A stretch of 37,972 nt of DNA from Lachnospiraceae bacterium. GTDB lineage: Bacteria > Bacillota > Clostridia > Lachnospirales > Lachnospiraceae. A program made the position numbers and the translations under genes. The stretch is taken from positions 1 to 37,972 of the forward strand of contig JAGBMJ010000128.1 in assembly GCA_017634975.1 (NCBI GenBank). Reading direction: 5' to 3'. Positions within the stretch are counted from its first letter, which is position 1. Every line of letters starts with the position of its first letter. The notes under the pieces were generated by a model that worked only from the letters and a program-made list of their open reading frames with translations, was not told where the DNA came from and ran no database searches. This document shows positions 25,123-33,211 of the stretch, in pieces.

Positions 25123-25151
25123 TTGCTATTTTGCAGCCTCCGGCATATTAT
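25123..25151 (+). promoter_or_regulatory. Promoter of the NrtR-like Nudix gene
   Basis: TTGCTA (25123-25128), a 17-base spacer and TATTAT (25146-25151), with the ATG at 25198. Two direct GATAAT copies (25158-25163, 25173-25178) lie in the leader; whether they are an operator is not known. Confidence 0.5.
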
Positions 25152-25197
25152 AGAATTGATAATATGAGAAACGATAATTGTTCCTAAGAGGGTGATC

Positions 25198-26106
25198 ATG
25201 AAAAATTATGAAATGAGCCGCGAGGAAAAGAAGTTCATAAAGGAATACGATATCACGCAATATGACCGGCCATCACTGACGGCGGATATGGCAGTGTTTG
25301 CGATCCTGACAGCGGAGGATGCGACGGAATACCGGAAGGATCCGAGGAAACAGCTGGGCGTTCTGATGATACGCAGAGGGACGTTTCCGTATAAAGACTG
25401 CTATGCGCTGCCCGGCGGATTTGCAAGGAAAGACGAGAGTATCGAAGAGACGGCGTTTCGCGAACTGAAGGAAGAAACGTCTCTGGAGAGTGCTTTTCTG
25501 GAGCCTTTCGGAATGTTCAGCAGACCCGGCAGGGATCCGCGCGGCTGGATTATCTCGCAGGGTTTCCTGGCACTGGTGGATGCAGAGAAGTATCAGATCC
25601 GTGCCGGTACGGATGCCTGGGAAGCCAAATGGTTTTATATCAATGTGGAACAGGATGAGATGAAAAAGCATGTCCGCAAAGACAGTGCAGAGATCTGTAC
25701 CCGCTATCGTCTGCAGCTGGAGCGGGACGGAGAGCGGCTGTCGGCGCTGGTGGATGAGAAACGCACATTCCAAAGTCACCATGAAACGGTGGAATATGAG
25801 ATTGTTGAAGACGATGGATTTGCATTTGACCATGCAGAGATCATTTTACGGGCATATCTTTCACTGAAAGCGAGAACGGCGCAGTCCGGACGCATTGTCT
25901 TTGACCTGATGCCGGAACTCTTCACCTTAAATACCCTGCAGGAAGCGCACGAGATCATTTTGGGAGAGAAGCTGCTGACTCCGAATTTCCGCAGGAAGAT
26001 GGCACCGTTTGTGATCGAGACGGATGAACTGGTGACGGGACCGGGGCATCGGCCTGCAAAGCTGTTCCGTAGGAATCTGGAAGCGTTTTATGCTATGGAG
26101 GGGTGA
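25198..26106 (+). CDS. Nudix hydrolase with C-terminal winged-helix-like domain (NrtR-like)
   Basis: The 302-residue protein carries an N-terminal Nudix domain: PGGFARKDESIEETAFREL followed by KEETSL is the GX5EX7REUXEE box at about residues 74-96, with Ser in place of the usual final Gly. The C-terminal third (about 210-302: LRAYLSLKARTAQSGRIVFD, LMPELFTLNTLQEAHEIILG, RKMAPFVIETDEL) looks like the winged helix found in NrtR-type proteins, which use the Nudix fold to sense ADP-ribose and repress NAD-metabolism genes. The catalytic glutamates are retained, so it could also be an active hydrolase. The ATG at 25198 follows GAGGGTG. The next gene is NudC, another NAD-related Nudix enzyme, which fits an NAD theme. 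Confidence 0.82.
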   Translation: MKNYEMSREEKKFIKEYDITQYDRPSLTADMAVFAILTAEDATEYRKDPRKQLGVLMIRRGTFPYKDCYALPGGFARKDESIEETAFRELKEETSLESAFLEPFGMFSRPGRDPRGWIISQGFLALVDAEKYQIRAGTDAWEAKWFYINVEQDEMKKHVRKDSAEICTRYRLQLERDGERLSALVDEKRTFQSHHETVEYEIVEDDGFAFDHAEIILRAYLSLKARTAQSGRIVFDLMPELFTLNTLQEAHEIILGEKLLTPNFRRKMAPFVIETDELVTGPGHRPAKLFRRNLEAFYAMEG

Positions 26107-26120
26107 AATATTCATACGAT

Positions 26121-26169
26121 GGCCCCTCATCCGCCCTTCGGGCACCTTCCCCCCAAAAAGGGGGAAGGC
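26121..26169. repeat. Short dispersed palindromic repeat (two hairpins)
   Basis: GCCCTTCGGGC (26133-26143) is followed by CCTTCCCCCC-AAAAA-GGGGGAAGG (26145-26168). The whole CCCTCATCCGCC..TTCGG..CACCTTCCCCCC..GGGGGAAGG unit looks like a dispersed intergenic element that I associate with Clostridia genomes from memory. It fills the gap between the two Nudix genes. Confidence 0.6.
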
Positions 26170-26210
26170 AAGAATGACTTTGTATTGATGATTACGGAAG
26201 GAAAAATCCA

Positions 26211-27032
26211 ATGATACAGGATATTGGCCTGAGCAAGCTGCATAATGAATATAAGATCTGTGAGATGCGGGAGGAGGATACGGCATTCTATTTTGATGCG
26301 ACCGGGCGACTGATGACGTGGGAAGAAAACGGAACCCTTACGTTTCTGTCGAAAAAGGAGATCGGAGGGCAGCCGGTGATCTATCTGTTTGCAATTGATG
26401 AGAAACGGTATTTTCTGGTGACGGAAGAACCGGCGGATCCGAGGGATGGGTACACCTGCCGCAGCATACGGGAGGTCCGGGATTTTGGCGTGACCGGTAA
26501 GGATATATTTGCGGTATTTACAGCGTATCATCTGTGGCGGTGGTATGCGGACAACCGGTACTGCGGCAGATGTGCGGAAGCACTGGTTCCGAGTACGCAG
26601 GAGAGAGCGCTTTGCTGTCCGAAATGCAAAAACACGGTGTATCCGCGGATCAATCCGGCGGTGATCGTGGGCGTGACCAACGGGGATAAGCTGCTGCTGA
26701 CGAAGTATCGCACCGGTTACGGGCACAATGCACTGGTTGCCGGGTTTACAGAGATCGGCGAAACCCTCGAAGAGACCGTGGCCAGGGAGGTTATGGAAGA
26801 GACCGGCGTGAAGGTAAAGAATATACGCTACTACAAATCCCAGCCCTGGGGAATGGCGCAGGATATCCTGGTCGGGTATTATTGTGATGCCGATGGGGAC
26901 AGTACCATCCATATGGATGAAGGGGAGCTGAAATATGCCGAATGGGTGCAGCGCGAAGAGATCGAACTGCAGCCCAACAATCTGAGCCTCACCAACGAGA
27001 TGATGCGTATGTTTAAAGAAAATCGAATATAA
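26211..27032 (+). CDS. nudC: NAD+ diphosphatase (NADH pyrophosphatase / mRNA decapping), NudC
   Basis: The 273-residue protein has the three-part NudC plan. An N-terminal domain spans about 1-110. A zinc ribbon follows with CGRC and CPKC around YCGRCAEAL and ALCCPKCKNTVYPRINPAVI. The Nudix domain holds the box GFTEIGETLEETVAREVMEETG and the NudC-specific SQPW motif (SQPWGMAQDILVGYY, where the usual form is SQPWPFPxS). It hydrolyses NAD(H) to AMP and NMN(H) and removes NAD caps from RNA. The altered residues after SQPW may affect substrate preference. The ATG at 26211 has AAGGAAAA upstream. It follows the NrtR-like gene after about 100 bases containing a palindromic repeat and ends at a strong hairpin. 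Confidence 0.93.
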   Translation: MIQDIGLSKLHNEYKICEMREEDTAFYFDATGRLMTWEENGTLTFLSKKEIGGQPVIYLFAIDEKRYFLVTEEPADPRDGYTCRSIREVRDFGVTGKDIFAVFTAYHLWRWYADNRYCGRCAEALVPSTQERALCCPKCKNTVYPRINPAVIVGVTNGDKLLLTKYRTGYGHNALVAGFTEIGETLEETVAREVMEETGVKVKNIRYYKSQPWGMAQDILVGYYCDADGDSTIHMDEGELKYAEWVQREEIELQPNNLSLTNEMMRMFKENRI

Positions 27033-27051
27033 TGATTCCCGTTATTAGGAT

Positions 27052-27092
27052 AACCGCAACAGCCCGCCTTTACGGCGGGCTGTTGCGGTTTA
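27052..27092. terminator. Bidirectional hairpin between convergent nudC and the citrate-synthase-like gene
   Basis: AACCGCAACAGCCCGCC (27052-27068) and GGCGGGCTGTTGCGGTT (27074-27090) form a perfect 17-base stem with a TTTAC loop. T runs on either side are short, but the position between two convergent stop codons fits a shared terminator. Confidence 0.75.
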
Positions 27093-27113
27093 TAGGAGTC
27101 GAAATGGGTTGGA

Positions 27114-28481
27114 TTACTGCGCTGCGTATTCGTTATAGCGGTCGATCAGTTCACCGTCACTGATCACGGTGATGCGGCCGGCGTCATATTCGGACGTTAC
27201 CCAGTCATAGATCTTCTGCACCAGGGTATCTTTTTTGGACAGTTCCGCTTCGCCGCGTTTTGCGCGGTATTCGTTTACCCAGTAGGCTACGCCTGCCAGA
27301 CCGGAAGCGTTGTTGATCGATACCTTGGGCGGACGTCCCAGGATCGTTTCCGTATCAAAAATATTGTAGATCTCCGGATTCTTCATCATACCGTCTGCGT
27401 GGATCCCCGCTCTGGTCAGGTTGAAGTTTTCACCGACAAACGGTGTCATCGGCGGGATGTCATAGCCGGTCTCGTTCTGGATGTATTCCGCGATCTCGGT
27501 GATCTTATGGGTATTCATCCCGTTCAGATGTCCGCGTAAGGAAGCGTATTCAAATACCATTGCCTCCAGAGGAACATTGCCGGTACGCTCGCCGATGCCG
27601 AGGAGCGAACAGTTCACGGCGCTGCATCCGTACATCCATGCGGTGGTCGCATTGACCACACCCTTGTAAAAATCATTGTGTCCATGCCACTCGATCATTT
27701 CGGAAGGAACATCGGCGTAATGCTGCAGTCCGTAAATGATACCGGATACGCTTCTGGGGAGTGCGGCGCCCGGATAAGGCACACCGTATCCCATGGTATC
27801 GCATGCACGGATCTTTACCGGTACACCGCTTTCTCTCGACAGGTCCATCAGGCTGCATGCAAACGGAACGACAAAGCCGTAGAAATCCGCTCGGGTGATA
27901 TCTTCAAAATGGCATCTCGGGCGAAGACCGGCTTCGATGCATTCCTTTACGATGCCGAGATACTTATCGAGTGCCTGCTTTCTTGTCAGCCCCATCTTAT
28001 GGAAGATATGATAATCCGAGCAGCTGACCAGGATACCCGTTTCCTGAATGCCGATGGATCTGACCAGTTCAAAGTCCTGCTTGTTGGCGCGGATCCAGGT
28101 CGTGATCTCCGGGAACTGATAACCGAGCGCCATACATTCTTCCAGCGCTCTGCGGTCTTTCTCCGAATAAACAAAGAACTCAGTCTGGCGGATCATACCG
28201 TTTGGACCACCCAGCTCATGCAGCAGCTTGTAGATATGCACCATCTGCTCGGTGGTATAAGGTGTTCTGGACTGCTGGCCGTCACGGAAGGTCGTATCTG
28301 TGATGAAAATATCTTCCGGCATGTTTTCCGGTACACGTCTGTAGTTAAATGCGATCTTGGGTGTCTCCGTATACGGAAACATCTCACGGAACAGTTCCGG
28401 TTCGGCGGTATCCTGCAACTGATAGCTGTACGGATCTTGCTCCAGTTTGAATGTTTTGTTGCTTAATGTGATATCGCGCAT
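27114..28481 (-). CDS. HMGL-like/homocitrate-synthase-family enzyme, probably Re-type citrate synthase
   Basis: The 455-residue minus-strand protein starts at the ATG at 28481-28479 with GGGAGG upstream; an in-frame start further out lies beyond that site. It contains the DTTFRDGQQS version of the DTTLRDGEQ catalytic motif, an Arg/Glu region (RQTEFFVYSEKDR), CHFEDITRADFYGFV, the metal-binding IEWHGHNDFYKGVVNATTAW and LLGIGERTGNVPLE. These are the marks of the isopropylmalate/homocitrate/citramalate synthase family. The size and the N-terminal KTFKLEQDPYSYQL stretch remind me of clostridial Re-citrate synthases, which start glutamate synthesis in anaerobes lacking the usual enzyme. The LeuA regulatory domain is not apparent. 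A LysR regulator is divergent and NfnAB and GDH lie close by, consistent with a glutamate/redox role. Isopropylmalate synthase-like activity is the alternative. Confidence 0.72.
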   Translation of the reverse strand: MRDITLSNKTFKLEQDPYSYQLQDTAEPELFREMFPYTETPKIAFNYRRVPENMPEDIFITDTTFRDGQQSRTPYTTEQMVHIYKLLHELGGPNGMIRQTEFFVYSEKDRRALEECMALGYQFPEITTWIRANKQDFELVRSIGIQETGILVSCSDYHIFHKMGLTRKQALDKYLGIVKECIEAGLRPRCHFEDITRADFYGFVVPFACSLMDLSRESGVPVKIRACDTMGYGVPYPGAALPRSVSGIIYGLQHYADVPSEMIEWHGHNDFYKGVVNATTAWMYGCSAVNCSLLGIGERTGNVPLEAMVFEYASLRGHLNGMNTHKITEIAEYIQNETGYDIPPMTPFVGENFNLTRAGIHADGMMKNPEIYNIFDTETILGRPPKVSINNASGLAGVAYWVNEYRAKRGEAELSKKDTLVQKIYDWVTSEYDAGRITVISDGELIDRYNEYAAQ

Positions 28482-28522
28482 TGTATTACCTCCCGGAATA
28501 AAAAAATTACCAAATTTGTTAT

Positions 28523-28598
28523 TTACAAGTTGTAACATATATACTATTATTTGTAAAATGAATAAAATAAATTATAATTATTCGATTATCGAATAATT
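28523..28598. promoter_or_regulatory. Divergent regulatory region with LysR-type palindromes
   Basis: The AT-rich 139-base gap between the divergent genes contains AATTATTCGAT-T-ATCGAATAATT (28576-28598, perfect 11-base arms, with a T-N11-A core) close to the lysR start, and TTACAA-G-TTGTAA (28523-28535) closer to the citrate-synthase-like gene. These are good candidates for LysR binding sites controlling both directions. Confidence 0.6.
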
Positions 28599-28620
28599 GA
28601 TTTTTGAGAGGAAAGATCTT

Positions 28621-29472
28621 ATGGATATCGAATCGATCAAAACCTTTATGGTTCTTGCACATACAAAGAATTACACACGTGCGGCCAACCAGCTTTTTGT
28701 GGCGCAATCCACCGTGACCAACCGCATCCATGAACTGGAACGGGAGCTTGGTTTTTCGCTGTTTAAACGTACCAACCGGAGTGTGGAACTCACACCGGAA
28801 GGTGAAAAATTCCGGCTCTATGGCGAGAAGGTGATCGAACTGACGGATACTTCCCTGGCGGAGCTGTCCTCGGTGCAGAAGTATGATCACTATCTGCGGA
28901 TCGGCTGTGCGGACTCGATTTACGAGGGACATCTGGCCAATCTGATCCTGAAACACCGGAAAAGTCATCCGAGGGATTATCTGAAGATCTCCATCGGACT
29001 GACCGATCACCTGCTGGAACAGATCCAGAATGACATGCTGGATGTGGTGTTTACCTATCTGCCGCTTCGGAAAAATTCCGTACACTGTGAACTGTACAAG
29101 CAGGATACGCTGGTGCTGGTGACCGACATCGAGAACCGGAAATACAAGAAGGGGATCACGGTGGAACAGCTTCTGGAGGAAAAATACCTGATGTGCAACT
29201 TTGCGCTGCAGGATGTCGGACAGTATATCCGTAAGCTGTTTCCGAAATACCATCAGTTTGAGCTGGAGATCGATGACTGTATGAAGATCGTTCCCTATCT
29301 GCTCCACCAGGACAATTATACATTCCTGCCGAAGGATATGGCGGATCATTATGTTAAGGAAAAACAGCTGCGGCGTGTACCGCTGATCGATTTTAACACA
29401 CCGGTGATCAACAGTTATATTATATATAAGAAATCTCTGGAAAAGATCTGCGCGGACATCTTTAAGATCTGA
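28621..29472 (+). CDS. LysR-family transcriptional regulator
   Basis: The 283-residue protein has the LysR winged helix at residues 1-60: SIKTFMVLAHTKNYTRAANQ, then LFVAQSTVTNRIHELERELG and LFKRTNRSVELTPEG. An effector-binding domain follows (about 90-283: LRIGCADSIYEGHLANLILK, DVVFTYLPL, PLIDFNTPVINSYIIYKK). The ATG at 28621 has GAGAGGAAAG upstream. It is divergent from the citrate-synthase-like gene with palindromic sites between, the classical arrangement for a LysR activator and its target. The effector is unknown; a metabolite of citrate or glutamate metabolism is a reasonable guess from context only. Confidence 0.92.
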   Translation: MDIESIKTFMVLAHTKNYTRAANQLFVAQSTVTNRIHELERELGFSLFKRTNRSVELTPEGEKFRLYGEKVIELTDTSLAELSSVQKYDHYLRIGCADSIYEGHLANLILKHRKSHPRDYLKISIGLTDHLLEQIQNDMLDVVFTYLPLRKNSVHCELYKQDTLVLVTDIENRKYKKGITVEQLLEEKYLMCNFALQDVGQYIRKLFPKYHQFELEIDDCMKIVPYLLHQDNYTFLPKDMADHYVKEKQLRRVPLIDFNTPVINSYIIYKKSLEKICADIFKI

Positions 29473-29519
29473 TCCCGGGAAGACACGGAAAAGTTAGCAT
29501 TTACTAACCCAAATATTCC

Positions 29520-29549
29520 TTGTATTTAGCAAAAAAGATATGATATAGT
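29520..29549 (+). promoter_or_regulatory. Promoter of nfnAB
   Basis: TTGTAT (29520-29525), 18 bases and TATAGT (29544-29549), 84 bases before nfnA. An inverted repeat GTTAG/CTAAC lies just upstream (29493-29508). Confidence 0.5.
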
Positions 29550-29632
29550 GTAACAGGTAGTTTTTAAAAAAGAAGCTGTTTGGGGAAGAAACAGCAGGCA
29601 TTAACAACAGTATCTAAAGGAAGGAAGAAACC

Positions 29633-30481
29633 ATGTTCAAGATCTTATCAATGAAGCATCTCAATGAAACTATCTTTGAAATGGTCGTAGAGGCACCTAT
29701 GGTAGCCAGAAGCTGCCAGCCGGGACAGTTCATCATCGTTCGTTCGGACGAAGAGGGCGAGCGTATTCCGCTGACCATCTGCGATTACGACAGAGAGAAG
29801 GGCAGCGTCACCATCGTAGTGCAGGTTATCGGAGCCGGCACTATGAAGATGAGCAAAATGAAGGAAGGGGATTTCCTGGCAGACTTTGTAGGCCCTCTGG
29901 GACAGCCTTCGGATCTGGTAACTGACGATATTGAAGAAGTGAAGAAAAAGAAGATCGTGTTTGTAGCCGGCGGTCTGGGTACTGCTCCGGTATATCCGCA
30001 GGTAAAGTGGCTGCATGAGCACGGCATTTCCGCCGATGTGATCATCGGCGCAAAGACCAAAGACATCCTTATCATGGAAGAGCAGTTCAAGGAAGTAGCC
30101 GGCAACCTCTACATCACAACGGATGACGGTTCCTACGGCCGTACCGGTATGGTGACCAAGTGTCTGGAGGATCTGGTAACCAAGGAGGGCAAGGTTTACG
30201 ATCACTGCGTGACCATCGGACCGATGATCATGATGAAATTTGTATGCCAGCTGACCGAGAAACTGGGTATCCACACCATTGTTTCCATGAACCCGATCAT
30301 GGTAGACGGTACCGGTATGTGCGGCGCATGCCGCTGCTCCGTAGACGGCAAGACCAAGTTTGCCTGCGTGGACGGACCGGAATTTGACGGACATAAGGTG
30401 AACTTTGACGAAGCAATGCGCCGCAGCGCAATGTATCGTGACCTGGAAGCAAAAGCAAAAGAAGCGCTTACAAACGGCTGA
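29633..30481 (+). CDS. nfnA: NfnA: FAD/[2Fe-2S] subunit of NADH-dependent ferredoxin:NADP+ oxidoreductase
   Basis: The 282-residue protein belongs to the ferredoxin-NADP reductase/dihydroorotate dehydrogenase electron-transfer family: GQFIIVRSDEEGERIPLTIC (FAD binding), VFVAGGLGTAPVYPQVKWLH (nucleotide binding) and a C-terminal [2Fe-2S] region DGTGMC(230)GAC(233)RC with Cys245 in FACVDGPEFD. The next gene is the partner subunit, so the pair is best read as NfnAB, which bifurcates electrons between NADPH, NAD+ and ferredoxin in the cytoplasm. Alone the sequence could also be called sulfide dehydrogenase subunit or DHOD electron-transfer-like. The ATG at 29633 has AAGGAAGG upstream. The pair is transcribed from the promoter at 29520 and terminates at 31922-31952. 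Confidence 0.9.
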   Translation: MFKILSMKHLNETIFEMVVEAPMVARSCQPGQFIIVRSDEEGERIPLTICDYDREKGSVTIVVQVIGAGTMKMSKMKEGDFLADFVGPLGQPSDLVTDDIEEVKKKKIVFVAGGLGTAPVYPQVKWLHEHGISADVIIGAKTKDILIMEEQFKEVAGNLYITTDDGSYGRTGMVTKCLEDLVTKEGKVYDHCVTIGPMIMMKFVCQLTEKLGIHTIVSMNPIMVDGTGMCGACRCSVDGKTKFACVDGPEFDGHKVNFDEAMRRSAMYRDLEAKAKEALTNG

Positions 30482-30501
30482 ACTGGGGGAGGATATCAAT
30501 C

Positions 30502-31896
30502 ATGGCGATCGAAGTAGATGTAATGAAGAAAGTACCCGTAAGGGAGCAGGAGCCTGCAGTCCGCGCAAAGAACTTTGCCGAGGTCTGCAAGGGATATGAT
30601 CAGGAAGAGGCAATGGCGGAAGCGACCAGATGCCTGAACTGTAAGAATGCACGCTGTGTGCAGGGGTGCCCGGTATCCATCAATATTCCGGCATTCATTC
30701 AGGAAGTAAAGGAAGGCAAGATCGCGGAAGCATACAGGATCATCAGCGAATCTTCCGCCCTGCCGGCAGTCTGCGGACGTGTGTGCCCGCAGGAGAGCCA
30801 GTGCGAGGGACAGTGCGTACGCGGTATCAAGGGCGAATCCGTATCCATCGGTAAGCTGGAGCGTTTCGTAGCTGACTGGGCAAGAGAGAACGGCATCAAA
30901 CCGGAAGCAGCAAAGGAAAAGAACGGCAAGAAGGTGGCAGTCATCGGTTCCGGCCCGGCAGGTCTGACCTGCGCCGGCGATCTGGCAAAGATGGGCTACG
31001 ATGTGACCATCTTTGAGGCACTGCACAAAGCCGGTGGTGTGCTGGTATACGGTATCCCGGAATTCCGTCTTCCGAAGGAAGCAGTCGTAGAAAAAGAGAT
31101 CGAGAACGTAAAATCTCTGGGTGTAAAGATCAACACCGACGTGATCATTGGCAAGTCCATCACCATTGATGAACTGTTCGAAGAAGAAGGCTTTAACGCT
31201 GTATTCATCGGATCCGGTGCGGGTCTGCCGAAGTTTATGGGCATCCCGGGTGAGAATGCAAACGGCGTATTCTCCGCAAACGAATACCTGACCAGAAGCA
31301 ACCTGATGAAGGCATTTGATGAAAAGTCCACGACACCGATCATGAAGAGCAAAAAGGTAGCTGTTGTCGGTGGTGGCAACGTGGCGATGGATGCAGCACG
31401 TACGGCGCTTCGTCTGGGCGCGGAAGTACATATCATTTATCGCCGCAGCGAAGAAGAGCTTCCGGCACGTGTGGAAGAAGTACATCACGCAAAGGAAGAG
31501 GGTATCATCTTTGATCTGCTTACCAATCCGACCGAGATCCTGGAGGATGAGAAGGGCTGGGTTTCCGGCATCAAATGCATCCGTATGGAACTGGGCGAGC
31601 CGGATGAGAGCGGCAGACGCCGTCCGGTGGAAGTGGCAGGTTCCGAGTTTGTGATCGATGTGGATACCGTGATCATGGCCCTCGGTACTTCCCCGAACCC
31701 GCTGATCTCCTCTACCACCAAGGGGCTGGAGATCGACAAGCGCCGCTGCATCGTAGCACAGGAAGCAAACGGCCAGACTTCCAAGGAAGGCGTTTATGCC
31801 GGCGGTGATGCTGTGACCGGCGCTGCAACCGTGATCCTGGCTATGGGCGCAGGCAAGGCAGCCGCTAAGGGTATCCACGAGTACCTGAGCAAGTAA
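30502..31896 (+). CDS. nfnB: NfnB: FAD/4Fe-4S subunit of NADH-dependent ferredoxin:NADP+ oxidoreductase (GltA-like)
   Basis: The 464-residue protein is homologous to the glutamate synthase small subunit. The N-terminal iron-sulfur domain carries RCLNCKNARCVQGCPVSINI and CGRVCPQESQCEGQCVRG for two [4Fe-4S] clusters, followed by VAVIGSGPAGLTCAGDLAKM (FAD), a second dinucleotide fold VAVVGGGNVAMDAARTALRL (NADPH) and the C-terminal GVYAGGDAVTGAATVILAMG FAD-contact motif. Preceded by nfnA after 20 bases, it forms the NfnAB complex, which couples endergonic ferredoxin reduction with NADH formation from NADPH or the reverse. Databases often label it glutamate synthase (NADPH); no large glutamate synthase subunit is adjacent, which favours the Nfn reading. 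The NADPH it supplies could serve the glutamate dehydrogenase encoded 1.4 kb downstream. Confidence 0.92.
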   Translation: MAIEVDVMKKVPVREQEPAVRAKNFAEVCKGYDQEEAMAEATRCLNCKNARCVQGCPVSINIPAFIQEVKEGKIAEAYRIISESSALPAVCGRVCPQESQCEGQCVRGIKGESVSIGKLERFVADWARENGIKPEAAKEKNGKKVAVIGSGPAGLTCAGDLAKMGYDVTIFEALHKAGGVLVYGIPEFRLPKEAVVEKEIENVKSLGVKINTDVIIGKSITIDELFEEEGFNAVFIGSGAGLPKFMGIPGENANGVFSANEYLTRSNLMKAFDEKSTTPIMKSKKVAVVGGGNVAMDAARTALRLGAEVHIIYRRSEEELPARVEEVHHAKEEGIIFDLLTNPTEILEDEKGWVSGIKCIRMELGEPDESGRRRPVEVAGSEFVIDVDTVIMALGTSPNPLISSTTKGLEIDKRRCIVAQEANGQTSKEGVYAGGDAVTGAATVILAMGAGKAAAKGIHEYLSK

Positions 31897-31921
31897 TTTA
31901 CAGCGTATATATGATCTTTCA

Positions 31922-31952
31922 GGGCAGTCGCTTTCGGGCGGCTGCTCTTTTT
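31922..31952 (+). terminator. Terminator of nfnAB
   Basis: GGGCAGTCGC (31922-31931) pairs with GCGGCTGCTC (31938-31947) with two G-U pairs, followed by TTTTT. Confidence 0.8.
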
Positions 31953-31960
31953 GGTGGGGG

Positions 31961-32030
31961 AAAACCATGGGGACGGACCTCATGGTTTTTTCAAGCCGAA
32001 AAAACCATGAGGTCCGTCCCCCCGGTTTTC
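31961..32030. repeat. Long inverted repeat carrying two GGGGACGGACCT loops
   Basis: AAAACCATG-GGGACGGACCT-CATGGTTTT (31961-31989) is itself a hairpin. The segment 31969-31991 is then repeated in perfect inverse orientation at 31999-32021, separated by 7 bases, and the match continues imperfectly to 32030. The result is a nested palindrome of about 70 bases. It shares its loop motif with the hairpins at 20506 and 34823. Confidence 0.8.
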
Positions 32031-32042
32031 GGAATCCGAGCA

Positions 32043-32070
32043 TTGACAAGCCTTGAATCCATGGTAACAT
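32043..32070 (+). promoter_or_regulatory. Promoter of the diguanylate cyclase gene
   Basis: TTGACA (32043-32048), a 16-base spacer and TAACAT (32065-32070), 32 bases before the ATG at 32102. Confidence 0.6.
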
Positions 32071-32101
32071 GAAAAAGTAAGGTATTTTCGGAGGTTACTG
32101 T

Positions 32102-33112
32102 ATGACAGAGCAGGGGGCGCAGAAACTGACCTATGGGATCAATACCGTGATCTTATGCATGGTACTTGGTCTGATGCTGTTTTTTAAGATCATCGAGATC
32201 CCGTTTCTGTTTTATTACAGTATTCCGACGGCCGGGGTCTATCTGTTCGGATACTACCTGATCTCTCAGAAAAAACTGGATATTTATGTCTGGATGGTCT
32301 ATCTGTGGCTGACCACCTATATGGGGATCACCACGGTCTGTGTCGGGCATGATTTTGGCTTTCATCTGTATTGTATGTCTATGATCCCGGTCATGTTTGT
32401 CACGGAGTACATTTCCTATAAGCTGGAACATAAGAGCCTGAAAGCTATGCCGGTATGTGTCGGGGTTGTGATCTTTTATCTGATCTGTACCGGATATGTT
32501 CTGTATAACGGACCGGTCTACGTGCGGGATAACGCGATCGCCGGTGTCTTCTGGTTTTCAAATTCCCTGATCGTGTTTGGCTTTCTGATCTTTTACACAA
32601 ACTGGCTGATCCGTACGATCGTTGCGTCTGAGGACAGGCTGACACAGATGGCGCATATCGATAAACTGACCGGGCTGTACAATCGCCATTATATGATGGA
32701 GTTGCTGGAAAAGCTGACATCCGATGCAGATGGCAGTGTTCTGGCCATCGCCGATATCGATTTCTTCAAAAAGATCAACGATACTTACGGGCACAATGCC
32801 GGAGACTATGTCCTGCAGAGGATGGCGGAACTGCTGAAGGAAGCCGGTAAGGATGCCTATGTCTGCCGCTGGGGCGGAGAGGAATTTCTGATCCTGCTGT
32901 CGGGGCATCTGGTGAAGGATGACATATTTGAAGAGATCCGGAAGAAGGTCGGCAGATCGGAATTCTCCTTTGAAGGGAGGGAGATCCATGTGACCATCAC
33001 CATCGGTGTGGCGTATCGTAAGAAGGATGAGACGATCGACCGGTGGATCCAGCGTGCGGATGAGAAGCTGTATTATGGAAAAGAGCACGGCCGGAATCAG
33101 GTGGCGGAGTGA
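32102..33112 (+). CDS. Membrane-bound diguanylate cyclase (GGDEF domain)
   Basis: The 336-residue protein has about five or six hydrophobic spans in its first 180 residues, a short linker (ASEDRLTQMAHIDKLTGLYN) and a C-terminal GGDEF domain, residues about 185-336. DKLTGLYNRHYM, IADIDFFKKINDTYGHNAGD and the signature WGGEEF (258-262) are intact, so it should make cyclic di-GMP from two GTP. At the position of the product-inhibition RxxD I-site the sequence is AGKD, so feedback inhibition by the usual site is absent. The N-terminal region is not a recognised sensor and might detect a membrane or small-molecule signal. The ATG at 32102 follows CGGAGG. It lies alone between the nfnAB repeat region and gdhA. 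Confidence 0.92.
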   Translation: MTEQGAQKLTYGINTVILCMVLGLMLFFKIIEIPFLFYYSIPTAGVYLFGYYLISQKKLDIYVWMVYLWLTTYMGITTVCVGHDFGFHLYCMSMIPVMFVTEYISYKLEHKSLKAMPVCVGVVIFYLICTGYVLYNGPVYVRDNAIAGVFWFSNSLIVFGFLIFYTNWLIRTIVASEDRLTQMAHIDKLTGLYNRHYMMELLEKLTSDADGSVLAIADIDFFKKINDTYGHNAGDYVLQRMAELLKEAGKDAYVCRWGGEEFLILLSGHLVKDDIFEEIRKKVGRSEFSFEGREIHVTITIGVAYRKKDETIDRWIQRADEKLYYGKEHGRNQVAE

Positions 33113-33138
33113 CCGGTAGGTATTATGAAAAAAAGTGC

Positions 33139-33167
33139 TTGCATTTTGTCTGCACATCTGCTAGGAT
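33139..33167 (+). promoter_or_regulatory. Promoter of gdhA
   Basis: TTGCAT (33139-33144), 17 bases and TAGGAT (33162-33167), giving a leader of about 145 bases before the gdhA ATG. Confidence 0.6.
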
Positions 33168-33211
33168 AACAATTGTGTTTGAACAGAAGAATGATTTATG
33201 GATCAAAGATG

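Noticed and set aside
30496-32070. Long minus-strand open frame (about 520 codons) opposite nfnB
   Set aside because: It is the antisense of a well-identified gene in a frame kept open by codon bias; it has no ribosome binding site or recognisable domains.
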